Below, one piece after another: positions 25,629-34,796 of a stretch of 42,082 nt of DNA. This DNA is from Acinetobacter sp. CFCC 10889 (lineage in GTDB: Bacteria > Pseudomonadota > Gammaproteobacteria > Pseudomonadales > Moraxellaceae): NCBI RefSeq assembly GCF_003268395.1, contig NZ_LQXQ01000036.1, positions 1 through 42,082 on the forward strand, in the 5' to 3' direction. The notes beneath the pieces were generated by a model. It was not told where the DNA came from. It worked only from the letters and a program-made list of their open reading frames with translations, and made no database searches. Position 1 is the stretch's first letter; every line of letters starts with the position of its first letter. A program made the position numbers and the translations under genes.

Positions 25629-26725
25629 GCCCCTTTCTGAATCGTCACTGCACGATTTTCACGGTCTACCGCTTTGATTTTTTGTTTTTCTCTTAATAAA
25701 TGTACACCACCAATCACCACCCAATCACTGACATTTAATCCTGAAAGAATAGGTACATTGTCACGTCCATAAGCCCCTAAACGTACAGGTACTTTTCGAA
25801 TCGTTTGGTTACTATTCACCACCCAAACATAGGGCTGATCATTATTTGCCGAGACACTGGATAAAGGCACACTCAATACATTATTTACATTTTGATTGAA
25901 AAATACGCGTGCACTTTGCCCCAACTGAATCACGGACTGCCCTTCTTTCAGTGCTACTTTGACACTAAAAGTACGGGATTGATCTGCCGCAGGGGAGATT
26001 TCACGAACATAAGCATTAAATTTATCTTGTGGTTTTGACCAAAGTGTTACCCATGCATCCTGCCCAACTTTGATCTGATTAATGGCTTGCTCAGGCACAC
26101 CGATCACCACATCACGCTCACCATCAATTGCGAGTTGATAAGCTGCCTGCCCTGCGGAAATGACTTGCCCTACTTCAATATTACGCTGGGTAATCACACC
26201 GCTTTTATTAGCAAACAATTGGTTGTATTGAGTTTGATTGGCTGCAACTTCATAATTGGCTTGCGCCTGTTTCAATGTCGAAGAGGCAGCATCATATTGA
26301 TTTTTCACTGCATCATATTGTGAACGACTGACTGCATTGCTTGGTAATAGTTGTTGAAAACGTTTAAATTCATCACCTGCAATTTTCACAGAGGATTGCG
26401 CATTTTCCAATTGAGCTTTGGCTGAGTTCAGCTGTAGTTGTGCATCTTTGACATCGAGTCTTGCTAAAGTCTGCCCAACTTTAACCCGATCACCAACATC
26501 GACATAACGCTCCGTAATTTGCCCACCCACACGAAAAGCCAATGCTGTACTTTGACGTGCTTGTACATCACCTGCATAACTTTTTTGCTCATCATGCGAA
26601 GTCGTTGGCTGTGTGACCATGACAAAAGGAATTTCTTCGGCTTCTGCTGCTGGTTTTTGGCACCCCACTAAAATCACACTACAGACCATCATCATACTGA
26701 TGATACTTGCTTTAAAAATACTCAT
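25625..26725 (-). CDS. Membrane-fusion (adaptor) protein of the RND pump
   Basis: This 366-aa periplasmic adaptor is a lipoprotein with lipobox LVG-C (ICSVILVGCQKP region). It then has the biotinyl-lipoyl-like segment (VGQTLARLDVKDAQLQLNSA), a helical hairpin rich in Ala, Gln and Asn (QLENAQSSVKIAGDEFKRFQ onward) and a beta-barrel plus membrane-proximal part. It links the inner-membrane pump to an outer-membrane channel. The ATG at 26725 (MSIFKASIIS) is chosen with AAGAG upstream; a TTG two codons earlier is less likely. It is transcribed from the region opposite the TetR gene and is translationally coupled to the pump. Confidence 0.9.
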   Translation of the reverse strand: MSIFKASIISMMMVCSVILVGCQKPAAEAEEIPFVMVTQPTTSHDEQKSYAGDVQARQSTALAFRVGGQITERYVDVGDRVKVGQTLARLDVKDAQLQLNSAKAQLENAQSSVKIAGDEFKRFQQLLPSNAVSRSQYDAVKNQYDAASSTLKQAQANYEVAANQTQYNQLFANKSGVITQRNIEVGQVISAGQAAYQLAIDGERDVVIGVPEQAINQIKVGQDAWVTLWSKPQDKFNAYVREISPAADQSRTFSVKVALKEGQSVIQLGQSARVFFNQNVNNVLSVPLSSVSANNDQPYVWVVNSNQTIRKVPVRLGAYGRDNVPILSGLNVSDWVVIGGVHLLREKQKIKAVDRENRAVTIQKGA

Positions 26726-26853
26726 ACGCAATGCTCTTATTGAAACGTTTTTTTTCGGGCAGAATACAGATCAGGGAAATGACGATTTGATCTATCCTGT
26801 GATAGCTCACACTGTTCAGTCACCTTTAAATAGTGTTCACTTTTTAATTAGTA

Positions 26854-26865
26854 TACCGCAAGGTA
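26854..26865. promoter_or_regulatory. Palindrome in the divergent RND/TetR interval
   Basis: TACC-GCAA-GGTA is a 12-bp site with perfect 4-bp arms just ahead of the TetR start. TATACT overlaps it on the minus strand and could be the -10 of the adaptor gene. It is the best visible candidate operator for the TetR regulator. Confidence 0.35.
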
Positions 26866-26877
26866 CATTAATTAATT

Positions 26878-27546
26878 TTGAATACAAAAGTAAATGACCC
26901 TATTGACTTTTTTTTGGAAAATTTAGTGCAAACACATGTAGGTCGTCCAAAGGACTTAGAAAAACGCAAACAAATTTTGGAAGCAGCCAAGGCTTTGTTT
27001 CTATTACATGGCTATCATGGTTCAAGCATGAATCAAATCGCCAAAACCGCAGGTGTGACCAAACTCACGGTGTATAATCATTTCCAAGACAAAGAAAATT
27101 TATTTACCTGCGCCATCGAAGAAACTTGTGAAGAATCTATCAATGCCCGACCACTTTGTTTAAATACGCATAGCGATTTCAAAGCCTGCTTTTATCAAGC
27201 CTGTGAATTGGCAATCAATATTATTTATTTACCTGAAGCCATTAAACTCGATCATTTATTATTAGAACTGGCTGCTGAAAAAAATCCGCTCGCTCTGCAA
27301 TTTTATAATGCATCACACCAACGTATGTATGATGTTTGGCAAGATTTTTTTCAACAAGCGATGACCTTTAAATTTATTCGACCTGATGAAATTGGAAAAC
27401 AAACTGATCTAATTTTGTCGTTGTTATTGGGGATTCGTCATCACGAAGTTTTACTTGGTATTCGCCCCTCACCTGATGCACAGGAAAAACATTTGATCAT
27501 TCAAGACAGTATGGATTTATTCCTTTTACGCTATAACCCTGTGTGA
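26878..27546 (+). CDS. TetR-family regulator divergent from the RND pump
   Basis: This 222-aa TetR repressor has the helix-turn-helix MNQIAKTAGVTKLTVYNHFQDKENLF preceded by KRKQILEAAKALFLLHGYHG. The C-terminal ligand domain is not assigned to a known effector. It is divergent from the adaptor-pump operon, so it probably represses that operon and is released by pump substrates. The frame starts at TTG (26878) with no close ribosome-binding site. No ATG exists upstream in frame, so either TTG is used or the first residues are misplaced. Confidence 0.82.
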   Translation: MNTKVNDPIDFFLENLVQTHVGRPKDLEKRKQILEAAKALFLLHGYHGSSMNQIAKTAGVTKLTVYNHFQDKENLFTCAIEETCEESINARPLCLNTHSDFKACFYQACELAINIIYLPEAIKLDHLLLELAAEKNPLALQFYNASHQRMYDVWQDFFQQAMTFKFIRPDEIGKQTDLILSLLLGIRHHEVLLGIRPSPDAQEKHLIIQDSMDLFLLRYNPV

Positions 27547-27712
27547 ATGTATTGTATTTCTAAATAATACTTCTGGTTTTTTTACGGCATACTATTTTTA
27601 ACGGGATAAATTGCTGTTGAAATAGCCGACTGCTTTTCTACTTTTGTAGGGGTGTACTTGGAATGTCAGCATAGCAAGTTATAGTCATAAGGATAAGAAC
27701 TGGAGAACAGCA

Positions 27713-30403
27713 ATGATTCAACAAATTAATGCTCCACTGCGTGAAGATGTACGTTTACTCGGTAATCTTTTAGGTGAAACGCTAAAAGAACAAGCGGGAC
27801 AAGATTTGTTTAATCAAATTGAGCAAATTCGTGCCTTAGCCAAAGGTGCACGTGATGGTCAAGTTGAAGCAGAAAAACAACTCGAACAACTTTTTCTCAA
27901 CCTCAAAGATGATGAAATTTTGCCACTGACCCGTGCATTTTCACATTTTCTAAACTTCTCCAATATTGCTGAGCAATATCATGTGGTGCGCAGTCGCCGC
28001 CAAAGTGAATTTGATGAAAATGAACCGTCTCCGAATGTCCTTGTGCCACTCTTTGAACAATTTAAAAGTAAAAACATCAGTGCAGCACAACTGTATCAAC
28101 AAGTCTGTGAACTGAGCATTGAATTGGTACTTACGGCGCATCCAACTGAAGTCAGTCGCCGTACCTTGATTCAAAAGTATGATGGCATTAATGATTGCCT
28201 GTCCAAATTTGATCAACAAAAACTCACCCCAAAACAACGTACAGACGTTTTAGCCGACTTAAAACAATTGATTTGTTCTGCATGGCAGACCGATGAAATT
28301 CGTCAACATCGTCCGACCCCTGTTGATGAAGCAAAATGGGGCTTCACCACCATTGAGCAAACCTTGTGGAATGCTGTACCCAAATTCATCCGAGAACTTG
28401 ATGATTTGGTACAGGAAAATTGTGACAAAGCCTTGCCTTTGGACATTTCCCCGATTCGCTTTGCTTCATGGATGGGCGGTGACCGTGACGGTAATCCAAA
28501 CGTCACCCATAACATTACCCAAGAAGTGTTATGGCTCTCTCGTTGGAAAGCCACCGACTTATATGTGCGTGATATTGAAGATTTACGTTGGGAATTGTCC
28601 ATCGCAGCATGCTCAGATGAACTCAAACAAGCATTGGGTGGTGAGCATCCTGAGCCGTATCGTGAATATTTACGTGCCACCCGCACACGCTTAAAAGCAA
28701 CACGTCAATGGTTGGCAAGCAAACTGCAAGGGCAACATTCCGATGTCGACCGCAGTCTGATCATTCGCCATAAAGATGAATTATTACAGCCGCTACTACT
28801 CTGCTACCGTTCATTGATCGACAGTAATTTACCTGAAATTGCCAATGGTAAATTGCTCGACTTTATTTACCGTGTGAATTGTTTCGGCATTGAACTGCTT
28901 AAACTTGATATTCGTCAGGAATCAGGTCGTCATCGCCAAGCGATTTCAGCGATTACTGAATATTTAGGGCTTGGTAATTTTGAAACGTGGACTGAGCAAG
29001 CCCGCCAAAACTTCTTGATTCAAGAATTACAAAGCAAGCGTCCATTATTGCCCAAACATTTAAATGAACCTGTGGGTAGCCTGATTCAGCATCCTGATGT
29101 GCAAGAAGTGTTTGCGACCATGCGTACTTTGGCAGAACAGCCCAAAGAAAGCTTAGGTGCATATATCATTTCCATGGCGGAATATCCAAGTGATGTGTTG
29201 GCAGTGCTGTTATTGCAAAAAGAAGCAGGCATCGAACATCCATTACGTGTGGTGCCATTGTTTGAAACCTTGAAAGATTTGGACAGCGCTGCAAGTACCA
29301 TGAGCACTTTGTTCAATATGCATTGGTATAAACAGCATATTCAAGGCAAACATGAAGTCATGATCGGTTACTCAGACTCTGCCAAAGATGCAGGCTTTAT
29401 GTCAGCCAATTGGGCACAGTATCGTGCGCAAGAAGAACTGACAGCAGTCGCACAACAACACGGCGTTCAATTGACCTTGTTCCATGGTCGTGGCGGTTCG
29501 ATCAGCCGTGGTGGTGCGCCAACACAGCAAGCATTATTCTCACAACCACCGGGGTCGATTTCAGGGGCAATTCGTGTCACTGAACAAGGTGAAATGATTC
29601 GCTTTAAATTCGGCTTGGAAGAAATTGCCTTACAGAATTTGGAAATTTACGCTGCTGCAACACTTGAAGCAACCTTATTACCACCGCCTGTACCCAAACA
29701 AGCGTGGCGTGATTTGATGCATACCATGACCGATTTATCAGTACAGGTTTATCGTCAAACCGTGCGTGAAAATCCGCATTTTGTAAAATATCTCCGTACT
29801 GTCACACCTGAACTTGAACTGCAAATGTTACCGCTTGGCTCACGTCCTGCAAAACGTAAAGTCAGCGGTGGAATTGAATCTCTACGTGCTATTCCTTGGG
29901 TCTTTGCATGGACACAAATCCGTCTGATGCTGCCTGCATGGCTCGGTACAGGTGCTGCAATTAACCAAGTGATTGATCAAGGACATAAAAATCTGTTGGA
30001 TGAAATGTTGGCAGAATGGCCATATTTCCAAACCTTGATTGATATGTTGGAAATGGTACTGTCTAAAGCCGATTCCAATATTGCTTTGTACTATGAATCA
30101 CATTTGACTGATGATGAAGATTTAAAAGTACTCGGTGCTGAATTACGTCAACGCTTACATGATGCGGTACAAACTTTATTAGCCATGAAAGGTGAATCAA
30201 AACTTTTAAGCTCCAATGATGTACTTGATCAAGCCATGAAAGTGCGTAAGCCGTATTTATTGCCATTACATTTATTACAAGCGGAACTGATGAAACGCCG
30301 CCGTGCATATTTGGCGGAAAAGCAAGCAGAACATACCCCTGTTGATCATGCCTTAATGGTGAGTATTGCAGGGATTGCCGCAGGTTTACGTAATACAGGT
30401 TAA
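27713..30403 (+). CDS. ppc: Phosphoenolpyruvate carboxylase
   Basis: PEP carboxylase fixes bicarbonate onto phosphoenolpyruvate to make oxaloacetate and so refills the TCA cycle. The 896-aa protein has VLTAHPTE (catalytic His 143), GYSDSAKDAGF, FHGRGGSISRGGAP and the invariant C-terminus ending GLRNTG. The length is typical. GGAG precedes the ATG. It is monocistronic and has a terminator 20 bases downstream. Allosteric control by acetyl-CoA and aspartate is known for the family but not visible in sequence. Confidence 0.97.
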   Translation: MIQQINAPLREDVRLLGNLLGETLKEQAGQDLFNQIEQIRALAKGARDGQVEAEKQLEQLFLNLKDDEILPLTRAFSHFLNFSNIAEQYHVVRSRRQSEFDENEPSPNVLVPLFEQFKSKNISAAQLYQQVCELSIELVLTAHPTEVSRRTLIQKYDGINDCLSKFDQQKLTPKQRTDVLADLKQLICSAWQTDEIRQHRPTPVDEAKWGFTTIEQTLWNAVPKFIRELDDLVQENCDKALPLDISPIRFASWMGGDRDGNPNVTHNITQEVLWLSRWKATDLYVRDIEDLRWELSIAACSDELKQALGGEHPEPYREYLRATRTRLKATRQWLASKLQGQHSDVDRSLIIRHKDELLQPLLLCYRSLIDSNLPEIANGKLLDFIYRVNCFGIELLKLDIRQESGRHRQAISAITEYLGLGNFETWTEQARQNFLIQELQSKRPLLPKHLNEPVGSLIQHPDVQEVFATMRTLAEQPKESLGAYIISMAEYPSDVLAVLLLQKEAGIEHPLRVVPLFETLKDLDSAASTMSTLFNMHWYKQHIQGKHEVMIGYSDSAKDAGFMSANWAQYRAQEELTAVAQQHGVQLTLFHGRGGSISRGGAPTQQALFSQPPGSISGAIRVTEQGEMIRFKFGLEEIALQNLEIYAAATLEATLLPPPVPKQAWRDLMHTMTDLSVQVYRQTVRENPHFVKYLRTVTPELELQMLPLGSRPAKRKVSGGIESLRAIPWVFAWTQIRLMLPAWLGTGAAINQVIDQGHKNLLDEMLAEWPYFQTLIDMLEMVLSKADSNIALYYESHLTDDEDLKVLGAELRQRLHDAVQTLLAMKGESKLLSSNDVLDQAMKVRKPYLLPLHLLQAELMKRRRAYLAEKQAEHTPVDHALMVSIAGIAAGLRNTG

Positions 30404-30423
30404 TTATTGCGATTTGCATTTTG

Positions 30424-30448
30424 AGGAGATGTTCGCATCTCCTTTTTT
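30424..30448 (+). terminator. Terminator of ppc
   Basis: AGGAGATG, a TTCG tetraloop and CATCTCCT form a perfect 8-bp stem, followed by a T run. Confidence 0.93.
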
Positions 30449-30552
30449 ATTGCAAAAATAAAAGCAATTGCAAAAAAGCATATTTTTTATCATTGAAAAT
30501 AAGCAAAGACTTTAATGCATTGATTTTATTTATATACAATATTTTATATTTA

Positions 30553-30564
30553 TACCAATTGGTA
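30553..30564. promoter_or_regulatory. rutG: RutR-like box upstream of the permease
   Basis: TACCAATTGGTA is a perfect 12-bp palindrome, and its core ACCA-NN-TGGT matches the centre of the E. coli RutR consensus TTGACCA-NN-TGGTCAA. The outer bases differ. It lies 113 bases before the permease start, in the promoter zone. Only this site in the window was found with the core. Confidence 0.55.
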
Positions 30565-30676
30565 AAATTTAAAAATAAAGCTGAATAATAGCAAGCCTTT
30601 AATTTTACTTAATAGATGAAACTTCAATAAAAGAAAGCGTATGATATGCACAATTTGATTTTTGAGCGCTCATTTT

Positions 30677-31981
30677 ATGTCCAATTGGTTTCCAAAATGG
30701 CGTCCTTATGACGGCAATATTGATGCCCGCCCTGTCGGCACCAATGAATATCTCCCCCCTGCCCAAAGCGCTGTACTCGGCATTCAGCATGCATTCGCCA
30801 TGTTTGGTGCAACCGTACTTGCGCCATTTTTAATGGGTTTTGATCCAAACCTTGCGATTTTAATGTCAGGGATTTGTACTATTCTATTTTTTATCATCAC
30901 AGGTGGTCGAGTTCCAAGTTATTTGGGTTCAAGCTTTGCCTTTATTGGCGTGGTGATTGCAGCAACAGGTTATGCTGCATCAGGTACAGGTGCACCGAAT
31001 GTCAACATCGCCCATGCAGCAGGCGGGATTATGGCATGTGGTATTTTATATGCCATTTTCGGTTTTATTGTCATGGCAACAGGCACAAAATGGATCGAGA
31101 AACTGATGCCACCTGTGGTCACAGGTGCTGTCGTGATGATCATCGGTTTAAACCTTGCACCCGTCACGGTCAAAGGTGTTGCAGGCAATAACTTTAATAT
31201 GTGGATGGCGTTGGTGACTGTGCTGTGCATGGGTTCAATTGCGGTATTTACCAAAGGTTTATTACAACGTTTATTGCTTTTGGTCGGTTTATTGTCAGCA
31301 TATTTGATCTATTTTATCGTTGCCAATGTCATGGGCAATGGTACACCGATTAACTTTGCACCGATTCAGGAAGCGGCTTGGTTTGGTACACCAACTTTCC
31401 ACGCACCTGTTTTTGATGTCAATGCCATGCTGATTATTGCCCCGATTGCCTTAATTTTAGTAGCTGAAAACTTAGGCCACATCAAAGCTGTCAGTGCCAT
31501 GACAGGTGAAAATCTTGACCCACACATTGGTAAAGCCTTTGTTGCTGATGGTATTGCAACCACACTGTCAGGCGGTGTTGGTGCACCCGGTATGACCACC
31601 TATGGTGAGAACATTGGTGTCATGGCAGTCACCCGTGTTTACTCAACCATTGTTTTCGTAATTGCAGGTGTTTTTGCGATTTTCTTAGGATTTTCTCCAA
31701 AGTTTGGGGCAATCATTCACACCATTCCAACCGCGATTCTGACAGGTGCTTCGATTGTGGTCTTTGGTTTAATTACCATTGCGGGTGCGAAGATTTGGAT
31801 CGAAAATAAAGTTGATTTTTCCAAGAATAAAAACTTGATGGTTGCTGCAGTGACCATCATTTTAGGTACAGGTGACTTTGCACTTCAGTTCGGCGATTTC
31901 AATTTAGGTGGCATTGGAACTGCAACCTTTGCAGCCTTGATCTTGAACTGGTTCTTTAGTTTAAAAGACAAATCAGAATAA
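30677..31981 (+). CDS. rutG: Uracil/pyrimidine permease of the NCS2 family (RutG type)
   Basis: This 434-aa NCS2 (uracil-xanthine) permease has about 14 membrane segments. Signature stretches follow RutG closely: LPPAQSAVLGIQHAFAMFGA, SGICTILFFIITGGRVPSYL, KLMPPVVTGAVVMIIGLNLA, VAENLGHIKAVSAMTG and GVGAPGMTTYGENIGVMA. The NCS2 substrate-site Glu lies in VAENLGH. The preferred start is the ATG at 30677, six codons into the longest frame. A RutR-like box upstream and a RutR-like regulator in the same window support a pyrimidine role. UraA is the close alternative; the wording here is nearer to RutG. Confidence 0.82.
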   Translation: MSNWFPKWRPYDGNIDARPVGTNEYLPPAQSAVLGIQHAFAMFGATVLAPFLMGFDPNLAILMSGICTILFFIITGGRVPSYLGSSFAFIGVVIAATGYAASGTGAPNVNIAHAAGGIMACGILYAIFGFIVMATGTKWIEKLMPPVVTGAVVMIIGLNLAPVTVKGVAGNNFNMWMALVTVLCMGSIAVFTKGLLQRLLLLVGLLSAYLIYFIVANVMGNGTPINFAPIQEAAWFGTPTFHAPVFDVNAMLIIAPIALILVAENLGHIKAVSAMTGENLDPHIGKAFVADGIATTLSGGVGAPGMTTYGENIGVMAVTRVYSTIVFVIAGVFAIFLGFSPKFGAIIHTIPTAILTGASIVVFGLITIAGAKIWIENKVDFSKNKNLMVAAVTIILGTGDFALQFGDFNLGGIGTATFAALILNWFFSLKDKSE

Positions 31982-32008
31982 TTTTAAAATAATAACGTTA
32001 ATTTTTTG

Positions 32009-32031
32009 AGCAGCTGAAAGGCTGCTTTTTT
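32009..32031 (+). terminator. Terminator of the permease gene
   Basis: AGCAGC, a 6-base loop and GCTGCT are followed by TTTTTT, 28 bases after the stop codon. Confidence 0.8.
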
Positions 32032-32130
32032 ATTTTAAAATTAAAAAACAACTACCCAAAAATACAATATATTTCAGCCAATAAAAAGCCCCTAATTCTA
32101 CTAATGCCAGTCAGTTAAGGTTTTTTGAAT

Positions 32131-32257
32131 CCTCCCCTTGCGGAACATGTTCCTCACCTTTTCCAAAGGAGGGGGCTTTTCATTACTGAAAATCATTTTA
32201 GTTGCAAGAAGTTCCCCCTCTTTTTCAAAGATAAGTAGCGAGGCTACGCAAGAGGGG
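32131..32257. repeat. Paired GC-rich intergenic repeat units (REP-like)
   Basis: Two units lie about 40 bases apart. Unit 1 (32131-32175) begins CCTCCCCTT and ends AAAGGAGGGGG, around the perfect palindrome GGAACATGTTCC (32142-32153). Unit 2 (32214-32257) pairs CCCCTCTT with AAGAGGGG around a small GTAGC/GCTAC stem. The GC-rich, C-run/G-run stems in an AT-rich genome resemble dispersed intergenic repeats. Copy number cannot be assessed here. Confidence 0.5.
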
Positions 32258-32390
32258 AGATTTTAGGAATTTTTCAAATAATTTTGCTTAACTGATCAGC
32301 ATTACCTAATTCTACGAACTAAGGGCTTTGATATTTTTAAATCATCTAAATAACTTTTAGATTCCTTTTAAATAACTTGCTAATCAACCA

Positions 32391-33527
32391 CTAAGCCTGT
32401 TCTCTCTCCAACAACGCCTTTAAACATGGTGAAAAGAATAGGTGTCCTTGATACATGCCTTTCACGGTTTTCGCCATCACCATCACCCAAAGTAACATCA
32501 AGATTGCTGCAAATGCCAAGCCTGCATCGACAATAAAATTGACATGGATTTGATAACCTAAATTCAACACCGCCAAAGTGAAGACACCCAATGGGAAAGT
32601 TAAACCCCACCAACCGAGGTTAAATGGTAAATCTTTGGCAGCATGTTTCAGTGTGGTTAAAATCGCGATGGCAAACCACCAAATCCCAAAACCAAGTAAG
32701 ATAAAGCTTGCCATGATGCCTGCATTTTGGAAGAACACCCCCAATTGCTGCATCTGAATAAAAGCTAAAACCTGTGGCGCTTGTGCCCCTAAAACCAACA
32801 ATGCCAAAGCTCCTGTACCAATCGGTCCTAAAGCCAACCAACCTGTGATCGCCAATTCTTTACTTGGTAATTGGTGCAAAGCCAGACGCAACATCAAAAT
32901 GCTCAAAATTCCAAAGGCAGGCAGTACAGACATGCCCCACAACACATAACTGGCGAATAGAATCCCAACCGCTTCCTGTCCCGCAGGTAAATGTGCCAAC
33001 AATAAACCGCCTGAAGTTGCTGCAACTTCACATGCAACGATTGGCAATAACCACATCGCAGTCATGGTCTGCAATTCGTGCTTTTGCTGACTGAACATGA
33101 AAAATGGCACGATGATTCCGATCAGTACAGCCAAAATCACATCGAGATACCACAAGCTTTGCGCAATTTGCACCGCAACATCACCATAAAGCGCAATACC
33201 ATATTTTAAAAAGCCATTAATCACTGTTGCGAGTCCCATCGGAATTGCACCTAAAAACAGTGCCATACTTGAATGAGAAAAAATCTGCCGTGCTTCATGA
33301 GGATAAATCAGCCAACGTAAAATATAGAGCAAACTAAACGCACAGAATAATAGTGTATTGAATTGCCACAAACCTGTACCTAATGCCCAAAATAACTCAT
33401 GCGCAAAAGGAAATTCAGATATGATCAAGGCAACCACACCTGTACCCATAGTCATGGTGAACCAATTCGGAGTAAACTGACGAATCACATCACGGTTTTG
33501 TGCAAGTTGATAAAATGGCTTTTGCAT
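32391..33527 (-). CDS. TDT-family (TehA/SLAC1 fold) membrane transporter
   Basis: This 378-aa membrane protein has about ten helices in the TDT superfamily pattern, starting FTPNWFTMTMGTGVVALIIS. The superfamily includes TehA (tellurite), Mae1 (malate) and Ssu1 (sulfite efflux) and uses a channel-like bundle of repeated helix pairs. The specific substrate is unknown. GAGGATG precedes the ATG by a few bases. It is divergent from ribF with a 205-base AT-rich interval. Sulfite efflux would fit the sulfonate genes 14 kb away, but that link is speculative. Confidence 0.82.
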   Translation of the reverse strand: MQKPFYQLAQNRDVIRQFTPNWFTMTMGTGVVALIISEFPFAHELFWALGTGLWQFNTLLFCAFSLLYILRWLIYPHEARQIFSHSSMALFLGAIPMGLATVINGFLKYGIALYGDVAVQIAQSLWYLDVILAVLIGIIVPFFMFSQQKHELQTMTAMWLLPIVACEVAATSGGLLLAHLPAGQEAVGILFASYVLWGMSVLPAFGILSILMLRLALHQLPSKELAITGWLALGPIGTGALALLVLGAQAPQVLAFIQMQQLGVFFQNAGIMASFILLGFGIWWFAIAILTTLKHAAKDLPFNLGWWGLTFPLGVFTLAVLNLGYQIHVNFIVDAGLAFAAILMLLWVMVMAKTVKGMYQGHLFFSPCLKALLEREQA

Positions 33528-33732
33528 CGCTTCATCCTCATTTCAGCAGATAAATTGATTATAAAAGCCACTACTAATAAATAAAATTGATTTGTTTTTA
33601 TAAAATGAATCAATTTTTCTGATATAAAATAAATTATCAATAATTTTTTCTGGATAAAAACACAACAACAAAGACGAAACTGTGAGAATATGGCAATATA
33701 TACCTTTCAAATTTTAAGCTTATTTTGAAATC

Positions 33733-34734
33733 ATGCAGCTGTTACGTCTAAATGCCTTAGCACCGAATTTTCAATTGCCACCGACCGCAGTGACGATCGG
33801 CAATTTTGATGGTGTCCATTTGGGACATCAAGCCATGGTTTCGCAACTGAAAGATGTTGCCAAAACACAAAATTTAAAAACCTTGGTGATGATTTTTGAG
33901 CCTCAACCTTTAGAGTTCTTTAAAGGCTATGAAGCACCGCCACGTATTACGTCACTCAGAGAAAAAGTAGAATATTTAACTGAGCTGGGTGTGGACTATA
34001 TTGCGATTGCCAAATTTGACAATCAATTCCGTAGTTTAAGTGCTGAAGAATTTGCTGATTTACTGAAAAATCAACTGAATGCACAAAGCTTGGTATTGGG
34101 CGATGATTTTCATTTTGGAAAAAACCGCCAAGGCAACAGCGAATTTTTAAAACAATATGGCTTTGCTGTCACCAACTTAAATACCGTTGATTTTAATGGT
34201 GAACGTGTCAGTTCGACCCGTATTCGCCAAGTCTTACAAGCAGGTGATTTATCACTGGCTGCAAAATTATTGGGTCGTCCTTATAGCATGACGGGTCGTG
34301 TGCAATATGGCGATCAAATTGGGCGCACGCTGAATTTTCCGACCATTAATGTACGTATGGGACGTCATCGTCCATGTCTCAATGGCATTTATGGTGTGGA
34401 TGTGGTGTGTGAAACCCTGTCATTGACCGATAAAGTCAAAGCAGATCATCCTGCTAAATTGGGCGTTCAGGGTTATCAAGAAAATGCACTGTATGGTGCA
34501 GGTCATGTCGGGACACGCCCAGCGATTAAACAAGAACATCCCGAATGGCGATTAGAAGTACATTTTCCTGATGTTTCTGCTAATCTGTATGGTCTGTTAA
34601 TGCGGGTCACTTTCCTCGACTATTTACATGGTGAATTAAATTACCCATCTCTTGAAGCGCTACAGGCGGGGATTGATGATGATGTCGAGCGACTGCTTGA
34701 GTTTCGTAAAAACACCCCCAAATTTCCTTTTTAA
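33733..34734 (+). CDS. ribF: Bifunctional riboflavin kinase / FAD synthetase RibF
   Basis: RibF converts riboflavin to FMN and then to FAD. The 333-aa protein has the nucleotidyl-transferase motif GNFDGVHLGHQ (residues 23-33) near the N-terminus, SSTRIRQVL in the middle, and the C-terminal riboflavin kinase domain (GRPYSMTGRVQYGDQIGRTL, FPTINVRM). There is no strong ribosome-binding site before the ATG; the start is chosen by alignment with the family's N-terminus. It opens the ribF-ileS-lspA-fkpB cluster, with 62 bases to ileS. No FMN riboswitch is visible upstream. Confidence 0.95.
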   Translation: MQLLRLNALAPNFQLPPTAVTIGNFDGVHLGHQAMVSQLKDVAKTQNLKTLVMIFEPQPLEFFKGYEAPPRITSLREKVEYLTELGVDYIAIAKFDNQFRSLSAEEFADLLKNQLNAQSLVLGDDFHFGKNRQGNSEFLKQYGFAVTNLNTVDFNGERVSSTRIRQVLQAGDLSLAAKLLGRPYSMTGRVQYGDQIGRTLNFPTINVRMGRHRPCLNGIYGVDVVCETLSLTDKVKADHPAKLGVQGYQENALYGAGHVGTRPAIKQEHPEWRLEVHFPDVSANLYGLLMRVTFLDYLHGELNYPSLEALQAGIDDDVERLLEFRKNTPKFPF

Positions 34735-34796
34735 ACCCGATTTTTTATTGTAAAACGCGTCAGCAATGGTGCTGATAATATTGGAAGACAACTTGC

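Larger units (their letters stand above)
31982..32390. other. Repeat-rich intergenic region
   Basis: The stretch holds the permease terminator (32009-32031) and two hairpin-forming elements (32131-32175 and 32214-32257). No gene is seen. Confidence 0.6.

Noticed and set aside
33528..33732. Possible FMN riboswitch upstream of ribF
   Set aside because: The interval is short and AT-rich and the conserved RFN-element core was not found.
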